From the NCBI GenBank assembly GCA_031213475.1, contig JARUPZ010000013.1:3782731-3846730 (forward strand): DNA of 64,000 bases, written 5' to 3'. The stretch is from Nereocystis luetkeana (Eukaryota; Sar; Phaeophyceae; Laminariales; Laminariaceae). Positions 1-25,679 of the stretch are shown here, piece by piece. The first letter of the stretch is position 1. The number at the start of each line of letters is the position of its first letter. A model generated the notes under the pieces. It did not search any database. It was not told the origin of the DNA and saw only the letters and a program-made list of their open reading frames with translations. The position numbers and the translations under genes were made by a program.

Positions 1-1885
1 AAGCAAAAAGTACAGCACGTACTCTAAAATCTCGTTTTGCCCTAATGACATAATTCGACTACTGTTCGCACTAGCTTCTTCTTCTATCCCTCCCTGAGGC
101 GAGTGGGGGAAATTCCAGCTTCTGTTTAGCTACTGTCTAAAAAAACGAATCACCCCCCTGGTCACCACCAGGCTCGTAGACACAAATAAAAAACGCACAC
201 CAAGCCATCAACAACACGTCCGTACCGTAACCACCCCCCCCCCCCCCCTCCCCTTCCCTTTATCGTCGTCTCCATCGCAGCGGCTGAACTCCATCCTTAC
301 ACATCCCTGTCATCAAGGTCACTCGGCCCGTTTTCCGTGCACAAATTCAGGCTCGCTTAACTTTATGTTGGCCTCCCCCCCTGAAGGGCGCCCACTTCAG
401 ACCCGGACCAGTTCCCCGAGTGCCCGCACGACTCGAGAAAGAAGAAGATGAAGAAGAAAACAAGAAAAAAAAAAAGAAAAAAAAAAGAGGGAGCAACGGA
501 CATTGACAGCAACAACAGCAACAGCAGCGGAATCCCTTCCCCGTCCCCCCTCCCCCTCGTGAAAACCCGATAAATCAACTCGAAAAACGACAACAGCGGC
601 GTCCGCGGTACGGAGTCCAGACTAGGACAGCAACAGGTAAAAAAGGGTACGAGACGAGCGGGGGCGTCGGTTTTTTTACTTCCTCTGCCATCGTTCGACC
701 CAGTCATTGGTGACTTCGACCAATCGCTCCGCTAACGACAAGTCAAATCAACCATCCTCGAGTTGAACCATTTGTTGATTTCAACCATCGGCCAAATTAA
801 TTGTTGGTCAGCCTCAGCCATCGTTCGTTCAACCATAGTCCAGTTCAGCCCTAGTTCAGTTCAACCATCGCCCAGTCCAAGCGTCGTCTCATTCAGCCAT
901 CATTCAGTTCAACTCCCCCGCCTTTCACCCAGGCATTCCCCCGCAAACCCTCTCCCTCCCCCTCCTCCTTCTCACGCCCCCCCCCCCCCCCTTGTTCTCC
1001 CCGCTCCCCCGCTCGCCGTCAATCAATATGAAGCCGCTCCGAATGGACCACAGCTCCAGAGAACAAAGAAAAAAAAAACAACAACAACAACAACAACAAA
1101 AAGAAAGAAAGAAGAAAAAACAATGTGCGCTACGCCTCCGGGAAATCGGCAGCCGGAAGCACGAGTAAAAACATACCTGGTACTCGGTACAAGAAAAGGG
1201 GGGGGGGGGGGGGGGGGGAAACAAAAAAAAAAGTAAAATTACTCGCTCACCCACATACCCCTCTCGTCCTCTACCCCCCCTTCCCTCACCCCTAAGGAAG
1301 AAAAACGAAGATTTCGTTTTCGGAGGGCCCCTACTAGCTCGGTAGTCAAAAAAACTATAATGAAAGAAAAAAGGACAGAAGATTGATTGCTCCCAGCGGC
1401 CCCATTAAACATGCCCGTCGCACCCCCCCTTCTCTCCCTGACCCCCCCCCCCCAACCCCGCCCTTGCGCCCCTCCAGTCCAGTCACACACACCTCTGCTC
1501 TTCACAAAAAAAATGGCAGGGGGGGGGGGGGGGAGGGAGGGGGTAAGTCTCCTTCCGGAGTCCCTACCTACCTCGTCTTAATCGAGGAACGTACAGGTAG
1601 CTTCCTTTCCAGGAACAACGCGCACGCCAAGCACGCACGAAAAAATAAAAAATAAAAACTTGGTTCCCCCCCTCCCCCCCCCCCCCCCCCCCCCCCCCCC
1701 GTCGAAACCGCCCCTTCTGCCCCTCCACGATTGCCCTCCCCCTCTTCCTCCCCCCCCCCCCCCCTCTCCCGCTCTCCCCTCCCCCTTCCCTCCTCCCTCC
1801 CTCCGATCCCCCTCCATCAATAAAAATCCCTGACCTCCCCGACCTCCCCCCGCCCCACACACCCTAGCCAGCTCTCGCCTCAAAA
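1..1885. other. Low-complexity region downstream of gene A
   Basis: No gene is supported here. The stretch is rich in C runs, A runs and GA/CT tracts, including long poly-C near 227-249 and 1666-1700 and poly-G at 1199-1218. Open frames across it are made of homopolymer codons (Pro, Lys, Gly, Phe) and occur on both strands at once, so I treat them as artefacts. It should contain the 3' UTR of the minus-strand gene that stops at 1886. Confidence 0.6.
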
Positions 1886-17590
<15,705 letters not shown>

Positions 17591-17697
17591 CTGGGGACGA
17601 AGGAACCGTCACGGTGAGCGTTGAAAACAGAAGCTGCGGTGGGTAGAACGGTCGCGAGGACGGTAAGGCGGGCGAGCGGGCGGTCGGTAGCTCAATT

Positions 17698-17830
17698 AGT
17701 TGGTTAGTTGGTTGGTTATTAACAGTGTGTGTGTACACTCGTATATACGAACGTTTGTGAATTTGTCAATTAGTTGGTTAGTTGGTTATCAATAGTGTGT
17801 GTATACTCGTATATACGAACGTTTGTGAAT
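17698..17830 (+). repeat. Tandem duplication of about 66 bp
   Basis: Two near-identical units built on TTAGTTGGTTAGTTGGTT, GTATATACGAACGTTTGTGA. They lie just 5' of gene A exon 1 and belong to the triplicated exon-edge region. Confidence 0.85.
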
Positions 17831-17919
17831 TTTTCGTATTTTTTCCAATTTTTCTCTTCGTACGAGCACTTTTCTTAGATGAAGTAAATTGGTTGACGGT
17901 TGACTGGTTGGTGAAATGA

Positions 17920-18300
17920 CGGCGAGGGCGTCATTCGCGTCTGGGCATGGGACTGCTGGCGCCGTGACGGTCGAAAACATGAGCTGCGGTCGGTAGTGGG
18001 ACGGACGGTAGGACCGGTCGGTAGTGGGACGGACGGTAGGGCCGGTCGGTAGTGGGACGGACGGTAGGGCCGGTCGGTAGTGGGACGGACGGTAGGGCCG
18101 GTCGGTCGACCGTTTGCTGATTAGTTGGTTCGTTGGGTGAAGGGGTGCTTGTTGCTTAGTTAACATAGCTGGATTGTGAGGTTGCTGAGTTGGTTGAACA
18201 GTTAGCCGGTAGGAGAATGACGGGTCACGGCCTCGTTCGCGTCCGGGGGTGGGTGGGGGGGCTCTAACGGCGAGCGTCCAAAAATTGAAAGCTTGAACAG
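17920..18300 (-). pseudogene. Two degenerate copies of the gene A exon 1 edge
   Basis: At 17985-17900 and 18290-18200 the minus strand repeats the sequence around the exon 1 acceptor (CCAG|ACGCGAATGACGCC and a CGG|ACGCGAACGAGGCC variant), followed by stops instead of the TM segment. The second copy has lost the AG. Four 28-bp units (GGTCGGTAGTGGGACGGACG...) lie at 17986-18108. Upstream, near 18380-18300, NTVTLGWAGATDEGTLFKLS is open on the minus strand and may be an older exon piece. Confidence 0.5.
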
Positions 18301-18424
18301 GGTGCCCTCGTCAGTGGCTCCGGCCCACCCCAGCGTCACCGTGTTCACACAACGCCCGGTGATATGTGGCGGGCGCTGCGCTGGCCAGACGCGTGATAAA
18401 AAAAAACACAATTAGGTCGCTCGT

Positions 18425-18634
18425 GTGCAGAAAACAGTCGAGAAACGGGTCAAATTTCGAGTGGTTTGTCCCTAAAACGGGACTGCAGTACGGTACTATC
18501 ACGGGGGGGGGGGGGGGGGGGGGGGGGGCATAGTAAACAGGACCTACGGCACACACAAAAACCTAGATAATTCCTTATTAATACTAGAAGTATTTGGTCC
18601 TGTTTACTGTAGTCCCCCGTAATAAAAGGGCTTA
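18425..18634. mobile_element. MITE B interrupted by MITE A
   Basis: The B element reads GTTTGTCCCTAAAACGGGAC, TGCAGTACGGTAC, is split at a TA, and resumes AAAGGGCTTAAG. The split shows a single TA duplicated at both sides of the A element. Confidence 0.75.
18499..18622. mobile_element. MITE A copy with expanded G run
   Basis: It starts TCACGGGG and ends CCCCCGTAA, flanked by TA. The terminal G5 is expanded to about 27 G at the left end only. Confidence 0.85.
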
Positions 18635-18691
18635 AGAATATAAGCGCATTTCCGTTGAGGGTGATGAACTTGAATCAGAAAACCCTTGTAT

Positions 18692-18783
18692 CAATAGGAG
18701 TGCAGTCCCAACTCGGGGACAAACCACTCTAATTCCAAGTTGTTTAGTTGTTTGAAAACGGGACTGCAGTCCTAAAAGGGTTA
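18692..18783. mobile_element. MITE B copy
   Basis: GTGCAGTCCCAACTCGGGGA at the left and GGGACTGCAGTCCTAAAAGG at the right are the degenerate inverted ends. Confidence 0.7.
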
Positions 18784-18899
18784 TAAAGGAGGACAGCAGT
18801 GGCCCGTCTGTAGTGCCGGTCGAGCACATAGTGCCCGCTGCGCGCTATATATATTAGCAGTTCCGGTGAAATCGCTCTGCACAGACGGGACCCACCGGT

Positions 18900-19200
18900 G
18901 TGGCACTAACAGCAGTGCGGAGCACTCATAGTGCCGGTACGGTATTTGTTGGCTGGCGCATATGATGTCGGCACGCTGCTGTAGAGAGACAGCATGTTCA
19001 CCCCTTGAACAGACAGCGACTCAGCGACTTGGCCTTGGTTGGCATGCCTCGACTGACACCATACTACTACCCGGTGCCTGGCAGGTTTTGGTGTGGAACA
19101 CTCGGCCCTACACCTTCGGCAGCGCACGTTTTAGCCTCGCGTGGCATTGTCTCCTCTGACCTATTTGCCCTGAAACAGGACTGCAGTACTACTGCTGTGT
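18900..19200 (+). repeat. Repeat family J, copy 1
   Basis: The segment with AACACTCGGCCCTACACCTT and GCAGCGCACGTTTTAGCCTC is found again, inverted, at about 34930-35250. No coding function is visible. Confidence 0.6.
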
Positions 19201-19228
19201 ACAAAAAGGGTTACGACACATGCCTACG

Positions 19229-19671
19229 TATAACACTATCACACGGGTGATGAGGTTAACACACCCCCTGCTGGCACGAATTTCAGACCCGGCTCATTCC
19301 AAAGCATGCCTTAAGGGACACACGCAACAACAATGGTGGCTCTGGAAATATTTCGTCGGGAGGGTTTGCATGTAGCCGCATCTCTCGTCGTACTCAGTAC
19401 GCCCTGCCCGATATCGAGAAACCCAGCTCTCAAAATAGTCAGAGAGGAGGGGTGTGTTATATTATCACCGTAGTGTGATAGTGTTACACGGGTAGCTATA
19501 GAGGGGGTGTGCTATATTATCACCCTAGTGTGATAGTGTTCAGTACGCCCTCCCCATTGTCGAGAAACCCAGCACAGTAATAGTCCGAGAGGGGGGGTGT
19601 CCATCTTGTGTGCTATAGGGTATAAATACCGAGGGGTGTGGTATATAGCACCCTAGTGTGATAGCGTTATA
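19229..19671 (+). mobile_element. Family F TIR element, copy 1
   Basis: The left end is TATAACACTATCACACGGGT and the right end is its inverse (CCCTAGTGTGATAGCGTTATA). It is about 440 bp and flanked by TA. The right-end motif (GTGTGATAGTGTT) occurs twice more inside. No transposase is present, so it is non-autonomous. It holds the empty TTAA site (19311-19314) that is filled in copy 2. Confidence 0.7.
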
Positions 19672-19848
19672 CCGGTACCAGTACCGCTGCACAACATACA
19701 CTACAGCAGTAGTAGTAGTAATGACGATGACGATGATGATGTTCTCACATTATCAATAGCTCACGTCCCTGAAATCCTGCCTGTGGTCACAAAAACAGGC
19801 TGGAATAAACAAAAAGGCAAATCTCGATCGGAGAAAACAAACACGCAC

Positions 19849-20108
19849 GACATATTTAGTGCGCATGGCAGCACCATACCAGTCCGCAACGGAAGCGGTA
19901 TTAGCCCTTTTAGGACCGTAGTCCCGTTTTAGGGACAAACTACTTAGAATTTGATGTGTTTGTCCCCTACATGGGACGATATATTTAGTGCGCATGGCAG
20001 CACCATACCAGTCCGCAACGGAAGCGGTATTAGCCCTTTCAGGACCGTAGTCCCGTTTTGGGGACATACTACTTAGAATTTGATGGGTTTGTCCCCTACA
20101 TGGGACTG
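19849..20108 (+). repeat. Tandem duplication of about 127 bp carrying MITE B ends
   Basis: Two units each start GATATATTTAGTGCGCATGG or ACATATTTAGTGCGCATGG and contain CCCTTT(T/C)AGGACCGTAGTCC. Only the second unit keeps the right MITE B end (20108-20123). Confidence 0.8.
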
Positions 20109-20123
20109 CGGTCCTAAAAGGGC
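20034..20123. mobile_element. MITE B copy
   Basis: CCCTTTCAGGACCGTAGTCC at the left and GGGACTGCGGTCCTAAAAGGG at the right. It lies in the second unit of the tandem duplication. Confidence 0.75.
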
Positions 20124-20597
20124 TCACGAGCTGTGGCGTACCATCCTCGCATCATTCGCCGCCCTACAACACCAGGAATATATCCATGGTACGGGTATTT
20201 ATTAGCAGCACCTAGACCTGTGCATAGATCATGCCAGGTGCATCGTAACACTCATCACTCTCGTCCGATAAAATAGTACTCGTCTGATCATCCCATGAGG
20301 GTGCAAACGTGGACTATATTCGCGGCCATAGTAGTGGTACTTGCTTCCGATGGTTCGCCTTTTCAAAAGGTGTCCGGGAGACAGGGGCAGGAGGGGGGGG
20401 GGGGGGGGTGGGGTGGGGTTCGGCAGGGGACACACCCGCCCCTTGCCTACATCCGCAGGCTTCTCATCGGCTCGTCCCTTCGCTATCGTCGCTGTTTCTA
20501 CTGCTGCTGCTGTCGTTCTTGTCCCCGCTTGCTGCTGTCGTTATTTTCGCACCTGCCGTTGCTACCGTTTCCGTTGCTGTCGCGATCTATTTTACTA

Positions 20598-20703
20598 TTA
20601 CGGGGGGTCATGGTTAATAGGACCTATGGTACACTCAGAAACCTACATATTTCCGTATTTTACGAATAATATTTGGTCCTATTTACTATGCCCCCCCCCG
20701 TAG
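20598..20703. mobile_element. MITE A copy
   Basis: TTACGGGGGGTCATGGTTAA at the left and TATTTACTATGCCCCCCCCC at the right. TA is at the left, and the right end is changed to GTAG. Confidence 0.85.
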
Positions 20704-21190
20704 AATATCAATACCTCCTTTTTTTCGCTTTTCGGCGGCGCGTAGGGTCGGGTTTGTCGCCATCATAATTTAGGGTTGCTGTTGCTGGTGGTGTTCTTGC
20801 TGTTATTGTTTGTAGCTTGTTGCTGCTGCCGCACGTTTTGTTGTCGGGTGGTGCCATCGCAGTTGCTGCGATGATCGGAGTCGCTGCTGTCGCTGTTTCC
20901 TCCTCTTCTAGTGCCTCTCCTCGCTTGGTGTTATTGTTACGCTAGCTAGTACCACTCTGCCCCAAATGGTAAGGACAAAGCGTATATTAATATCTAATCA
21001 AAACGATCCTTATATACAAGGACACAGCACGTACCGTACTTTGGACAGGGGGTTGGAGATTGTTTCACGGACTCCAACGAGAGAGAGAAAAAAAAAAAAG
21101 AGACAATACACTCGTGCGCCAGTTCTCCATCATGTGTTGGTACTATTAATAACATATATCAATAGTGCTGTACGAATCTGTGTATCTAAC
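20704..21190. other. Stretch without recognised features
   Basis: CTG/TGC-rich short repeats to about 20930, then unique AT-balanced sequence. I see no gene. Confidence 0.5.
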
Positions 21191-21197
21191 TGGTGTT

Positions 21198-21284
21198 AAC
21201 CCTTTTAGACTGCAGTTCCGTTTGGGGACAAACTACTTGAAAATTTGAGTGCATTGACCCCGCAAAGGGACAGCAGTTATAAAG
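21198..21284. mobile_element. MITE B copy (diverged)
   Basis: It starts TTAACCCTTTTAGACTGCAG. The right half (GGGACAGCAGTTATAAAG) has decayed. Confidence 0.7.
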
Positions 21285-21371
21285 TGTCAGATTGTAACAG
21301 GTATATTTAGCGTGCAGCAGTGTATTCATACGAGTCTATGAATAGTATACCCATCGATAAAAATATTGATA

Positions 21372-21599
21372 GTACGGGGGACCATAGTTAATTGGACCTA
21401 AGGTATACATAAAAACCTACCAGGTATATATCCAACCATTTTTACTATTACGGGGGACCATAGTTAATACCTGGTAGGACCAAATATTGTTAGTAAAACT
21501 GGTCGAATATGTAGATTTTTATGTATATACCATAGGTCCTATTAATTATGGCCCCCCGCAATAACAATATTTCGTCCTATTAACTATGGTCCTCCGTAA
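21372..21599. mobile_element. MITE A copy (outer), interrupted by another MITE A
   Basis: It starts GTACGGGGGACCATAG and ends TAACTATGGTCCTCCGTAA, with TA at both sides. It is interrupted in its centre (TTTTTAC-TA) by the inner element. It also carries a TA-CCAGG-TA insertion at 21418-21426. Confidence 0.9.
21448..21561. mobile_element. MITE A copy (inner, nested)
   Basis: It is inserted into the TA of TTTTTAC-TA-ACAATATT in the outer copy, with the TA duplicated. It carries a TA-CCTGG-TA insertion at 21468-21476 inside an otherwise standard end. Confidence 0.9.
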
Positions 21600-21991
21600 T
21601 AGTAGTACCATACCACTTTCTTCTTCTCCTACTTTTTCGATATCAACCCCTTTGAGGGCAAACACTGGAATCTATAGCCTCATTTCTTTTGTTTCGAATA
21701 GCCACATCTTCAACCACCTTCTCCTGGTCTTTTGGAATAACCTTTGTCGTCATCGTTCGACCATCTTGTGGTCTGCATATACGACTATTCAGGGTGGGCT
21801 AATGTGATATGAGTGGAATACTCATGGGCTATAGATATAGATAATGTAGTCTGCAGTTTCGTAGCCTGAGGAATACGATAATAATCCAAACTGCACACAG
21901 GTTTCGGTGACAACCCAGTCAAACTACACGTAGTTTGGCCCGACGAAGTAAGGCACGGCAGTCCTGCAAGGGTCAACTCCATCAATCTTAA

Positions 21992-22081
21992 CCCCTTTAG
22001 AACCGCAGTCCCGTTTCGGGGACAAACTGTTTGAAATTTGACTGGTTTGTCCCCAAAACGGGACTCCGGTCCTAAAAAGGG
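21992..22081. mobile_element. MITE B copy with TTAA on both sides
   Basis: TTAA at 21988-21991 and 22082-22085 flank CCCCTTTAGAACCGCAGTCC ... GGACTCCGGTCCTAAAAAGG. Confidence 0.9.
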
Positions 22082-22142
22082 TTAATGCTCGCGCAGTACA
22101 AATACCACAAATACTGCTGCCGTATATACCCGCCCTTCTTGT

Positions 22143-22239
22143 CCCTTTTAGCGCTGCAGTCTCGTTTTGGGGACAATTAAAAACAAAATACTTGGAATTT
22201 GAGTGGTTTGCCCCCAAAACGGGACTGGAGTTCTAAAAG
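22143..22239. mobile_element. MITE B copy
   Basis: CCCTTTTAGCGCTGCAGTCT at the left and GGGACTGGAGTTCTAAAAGG at the right. Extra bases (AATTAAAAACAAAATA) lie in the middle. Confidence 0.8.
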
Positions 22240-22254
22240 GGTTACGCCTCCTAC

Positions 22255-22560
22255 CCATTCTTAGTTCTCGGCACATCTCTTCGCCGCCAGAACAAAAAGC
22301 AGTCAGCCTTGACTCGGACGCTTGGGTCTCATCATACGCGCAGTGCAGTGCGCCCAGCGCGTCTATTCGCGCCGCCCGACCGCAACTACAGCCGCTGGTC
22401 TCGGCGTTTGCCCGAAGCTCAGCACGCACAATAAATACGATCTTTCCGAATAGGAGGAAGACCACTGCTGTTTCGATTTACGGAATTCGAAGCCGAAAAT
22501 GCGATCGGGCCAAAATCCGAATCTCAAAACAAGAACCGCGTAGGAAACAGCCTGAAAAAA
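22255..22560 (+). repeat. Repeat family I, copy 1
   Basis: The segment starting CTCGGCACATCTCTTCGCCG has an inverted match near 27460-27200. Copies share the region with CGCAGTGCAGTGCGCCC. No coding sense is seen. Confidence 0.45.
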
Positions 22561-22571
22561 AACACACACTA

Positions 22572-23023
22572 ATAAAAACCTATATTTTTAACCATTTTTA
22601 CTAACAATATTTGGTCCTAGTAACTATGGCCCCCCGTTATAGTACATTGATATGCATTAAAGCAGAGTATTCAAGGCGATGCCATGTCCATCATACTGTA
22701 CACGACAGGCACGACATACACGTTCTGCACGTAAAAGAGAGAAAATCAAAGTACAAAAAAAATAGATGAATCGAAAGAGAAAAAGGAAGAATAGAAATAA
22801 CTATTCTTCCTTTTTCTCTTTCGATTCATCTATTTTTTTTGTACTTTGATTTTCTCTCTTTTACGTGCAGAACGTGTATGTCGTGCCTGTCGTGTACAGT
22901 ATGATGGACATGGCATCGCCTTGAATACTCTGCTTTAATGCATATCAATGTACTATAACGGGGGGCCATAGTTACTAGGACCAAATATTGTTAGTAAAAA
23001 TGGTTAAAAATATAGGTTTTTAT
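22572..23023. repeat. Perfect palindrome, 223-bp arms and 6-base loop
   Basis: Arms 22572-22794 and 22801-23023 are exact inverse copies around the loop AAATAA. Each arm contains part of a MITE A, a family C fragment and an A-rich stretch. Confidence 0.95.
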
Positions 23024-23063
23024 GTACACCATAGGTCCTGCTAACTAGGGGCCCCCGTAATAC
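22957..23063. mobile_element. MITE A copy
   Basis: It starts ATAACGGGGGGCCATAG and ends TAACTAGGGGCCCCCGTAA. Its left two thirds belong to the palindrome arm. The other arm holds only the matching part at 22572-22640. Confidence 0.85.
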
Positions 23064-23117
23064 TTACTGCTGCTGTAGCAGAATTTTTTTACCACAGATA
23101 TTTGGGTATCTCAATTA

Positions 23118-23225
23118 TTATTGCATGGGTTTCCTTTTGTCTCCGAGGTTTTCTTCTTTGGGAAAGTTGGGTGATCAATGTTGAAGACCATGCTGCACAT
23201 TGTCGGATGGCAAGGGAAATAATGA
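23118..23225 (+). mobile_element. LINE 3' end, 5'-truncated copy 1
   Basis: GGGTTTCCTTTTGTCTCCGA through GCTGCACATTGTCGGATGGC matches the region after the LINE stop at 53.15 kb. It ends in an A/T tail that runs straight into the AAT array. Confidence 0.75.
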
Positions 23226-23275
23226 CAATAATCCTAATAATAATAATCCTAATATTAATAATATTAATAAAAATG

Positions 23276-23336
<61 letters not shown>

Positions 23337-23411
23337 TAAAAATAATAATAATAATAATAATAACGATAATGATAATACTAATAATAATATTAATAATACT
23401 AATACTAATAC

Positions 23412-23462
<51 letters not shown>

Positions 23463-23515
23463 TAATAATAATAATAACAATAATAATAAAAAAAAATAAT
23501 AATATTAATAAGAAG
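23226..23515 (+). repeat. AAT microsatellite
   Basis: About 280 bases of AAT with rare AAC, GAT and ACT changes, directly after a LINE 3' end. It probably grew from the LINE tail. Confidence 0.95.
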
Positions 23516-23519
23516 AAGA

Positions 23520-23597
23520 TCGAAGAATCGGCAAGGACACTGGTTGCGCTGGATGTCGACCGGCCGAAAAAACGGTTCAATGTGAAGAAAACACACA
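23520..23597 (-). repeat. Repeat family C fragment (minus strand)
   Basis: On the minus strand it carries CGGTCGACATCCAGCGCAAC and GTGTCCTTGCCGATTCTTCG, matching the family C copies at 24.6, 26.6 and 57.8 kb. Confidence 0.7.
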
Positions 23598-23598
23598 C

Positions 23599-23688
23599 CC
23601 CTTTTAGAGCCGCAGTCCCGTTTTGAGGACAAACCGGTCAAATTCCAAGTAGTTTGTCCTAACAGCGGGACTGCACTCCTAAAAGGAA
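23599..23688. mobile_element. MITE B copy
   Basis: CCCTTTTAGAGCCGCAGTCC at the left and GCGGGACTGCACTCCTAAAAGG at the right. Confidence 0.8.
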
Positions 23689-24007
23689 TACGCAATTCAT
23701 CGGTCAATCAAGGATGTCGATAGGAACGAAGATACAGATAAAGAATGCTACCTGGTACAACATACACACAGCAGCAGGCTCACAAAAATACGAGACCTCT
23801 TCCGTAACCAACCAACCCGTTCTCCTCCGCAGTGAATGGGAAATTTGTGGAATTTGTTTTGTCACTGGCGCCTTTTGCGCCGAAGGTTGGCACTCACCAA
23901 CTGAACGCAAGGTACATGCAAGGATATGTACGTACCACGTATGTGTGCAAATACCTGGCACATACTCTTGGTCCTGCCTGCCGTAACTGGTATAAATGGT
24001 ATTGATA

Positions 24008-24459
24008 TTACGAGGGACCATAGTATAATAGGACCAAACATTGTTAGTAAAAACGGTTGAATATATATATATATATATATATATTTTTCCATCCCATTCA
24101 TTATCTTCGCACATCTTCTTCTCTCTCTCCTTCCAACTCGTAACTCAGATCCGGGGTCACATAGCAGGCTCTTCTCCCCCCTTCCCGCTACGGTACGTGC
24201 CTTCATTTTTATCGCGAGAAGATTTCAGCCTTTTCTTCCCTCGTCGACTCGCATCGAATTGTGCCTACCCACGCTGCAAGGCGCTCTCAACAATTGAATC
24301 CTTTTTTTACTTTTGCAAATAAAGTCAAAGTCCGACCCTCCTGGGGCTCGAACCCAGGACTCAAACAAGTAGAATTCGAGGTTAACCACTTGAACCACCG
24401 GGGCGACCGGCTAAGAGCTTGTGAATACCATAGGTCCAAAGAACGTTGGTCCCCCGTAA
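24008..24459. mobile_element. MITE A copy split by a SINE
   Basis: The left half is TTACGAGGGACCATAGTA ... GTAAAAACGGTTGAATATAT. The right half begins after 24420 (GTGAATACCATAGGTCC) and ends GTCCCCCGTAA. TA lies on both sides. Confidence 0.85.
24084..24420 (-). mobile_element. tRNA-derived SINE-1, copy 1
   Basis: The minus strand begins with a tRNA-like head. It has a box A (TGGTTCAAGTGG), a box B (GGGTTCGAGCC), and a five-pair CTGGG/CCCAG arm. A unique body (GGATCTGAGTTACGAGTTGG) and an A-rich tail follow at the left. The length is about 335 bp. It is inserted in a MITE A. Confidence 0.8.
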
Positions 24460-24627
24460 TAGTATGACTGGTATGCAAGGTGCCACAGCAGACAGAGGTA
24501 TGTATGTGTGTATACCGCTGTAGGAACGGAAACTGGATATGAAACCTTTCTTCCACGGCACAATTCATTCCAATCCGACAAACGGTACGGCAGTACGTTG
24601 GGCATGCTGATTACAGACGATCACTTT

Positions 24628-24915
24628 ACAGGTGATACCGTGTGTGTGTTCTTCACATTATTTCTACACGTCGGCATCCAGAACAACCACCGTCCGTGAC
24701 GATTCTTCAATCCTAGAAGAGATACAAGTTCTGTGGTCACAAGCTACGCCACAGAGATACTACGTTGCCACGTACCAGGTATGCAGTAAGCACAGCAGTG
24801 GGCAATGAAATGCCATGCCGTCATACTATTAATATTACTAGATACGACATACACATTATATGAAGTAGAGAAACGAAAGGAAACAATCGAAGAAAAAACG
24901 AAAAAAACCCCACAC
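24628..24915 (+). repeat. Repeat family C, copy 1
   Basis: It contains ACGATTCTTCAATCCTAGAA, TTCTGTGGTCACAAGCTACG and a GA-rich end. Compared with the 57.8-kb copy it has extra TA-CCAGG-TA (24773-24781) and TA-TTAA-TA-TTAC-TA (24827-24840) insertions. Confidence 0.8.
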
Positions 24916-25560
24916 ATTCTGTGAAATAGAGAAACGAAAGGACGAAGACAAATCAAAAGTGAAGAAAAAATAAGGAAGAAAAAAAAATGAAGAAACAAAC
25001 TGTCGTGCTCCCCCCCCCGCAGGCGAGGTGGCAGACACTTGAAAAAAACGAGCTGGAAAATAAAGAAAAAAATAACCAACACACCACTTGTAAACAGATT
25101 AAGACAAAGACCCACGGGAAAAATGACGAGGGAAAATAACAGGAAGACCAAACCCCAAAGCACCCTCCAGGTTGCGGCAGATGTTGTTTGTGGTACGCGT
25201 AGTATAGCCAGGTTCTCCCTGCTAGTCCGCCTGGTACCTTGCTACCCAGACTGCCGTCTCCGCCCTGCGTTCGTCAACTATGCCCAGCCCCTTCGCGTCA
25301 GACAATACGAAACAAGCAGAGCAGGTTCGTCATCAACCCACGCGACACGAGCCCTCCCATACGGCTTATCGATCGAAAAAAGGAAGAGAAAGAAATAAAA
25401 TGAAAATCACCGAGGATCAGCGTAAGAAACAGAAAAAAAACAAAACAAAAAGAGAAGACAAGGGAAGACCACGTTCGAACCAGCTGCACCAGTTGGTGGC
25501 ACTAGCAGTATAGTCTACTTCCTAGTCGGCCTGGTGCCTTGCTACCCTGTCCGCCAATAC
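24916..25560. other. Stretch without recognised genes
   Basis: A/GA-rich sequence with two similar parts (GCCAGGTTCTCCCTGCTAGTC near 25209 and TAGTCGGCCTGGTGCCTTGC near 25523). Open frames are Lys/Arg-rich and unconvincing. Confidence 0.5.
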
Positions 25561-25679
25561 TTTCGTCCACTGCAGTTTCCCTTCTACCCCTCCTGTTCCC
25601 CCCCCTCTCCGCATTCCCTCGGTCGGGCTTTCTGCCACTTCTCCTGTTGCCCCCCCCCCCCCCCACTCCCTTGAACACC

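Noticed and set aside
23226-23515. Poly-Asn and poly-Ile open frames
   Set aside because: They come from the AAT array.
24330-24420. A functional tRNA gene on the minus strand
   Set aside because: The same head and an attached body with A-tail occur at 42.9 kb, so it is a SINE.
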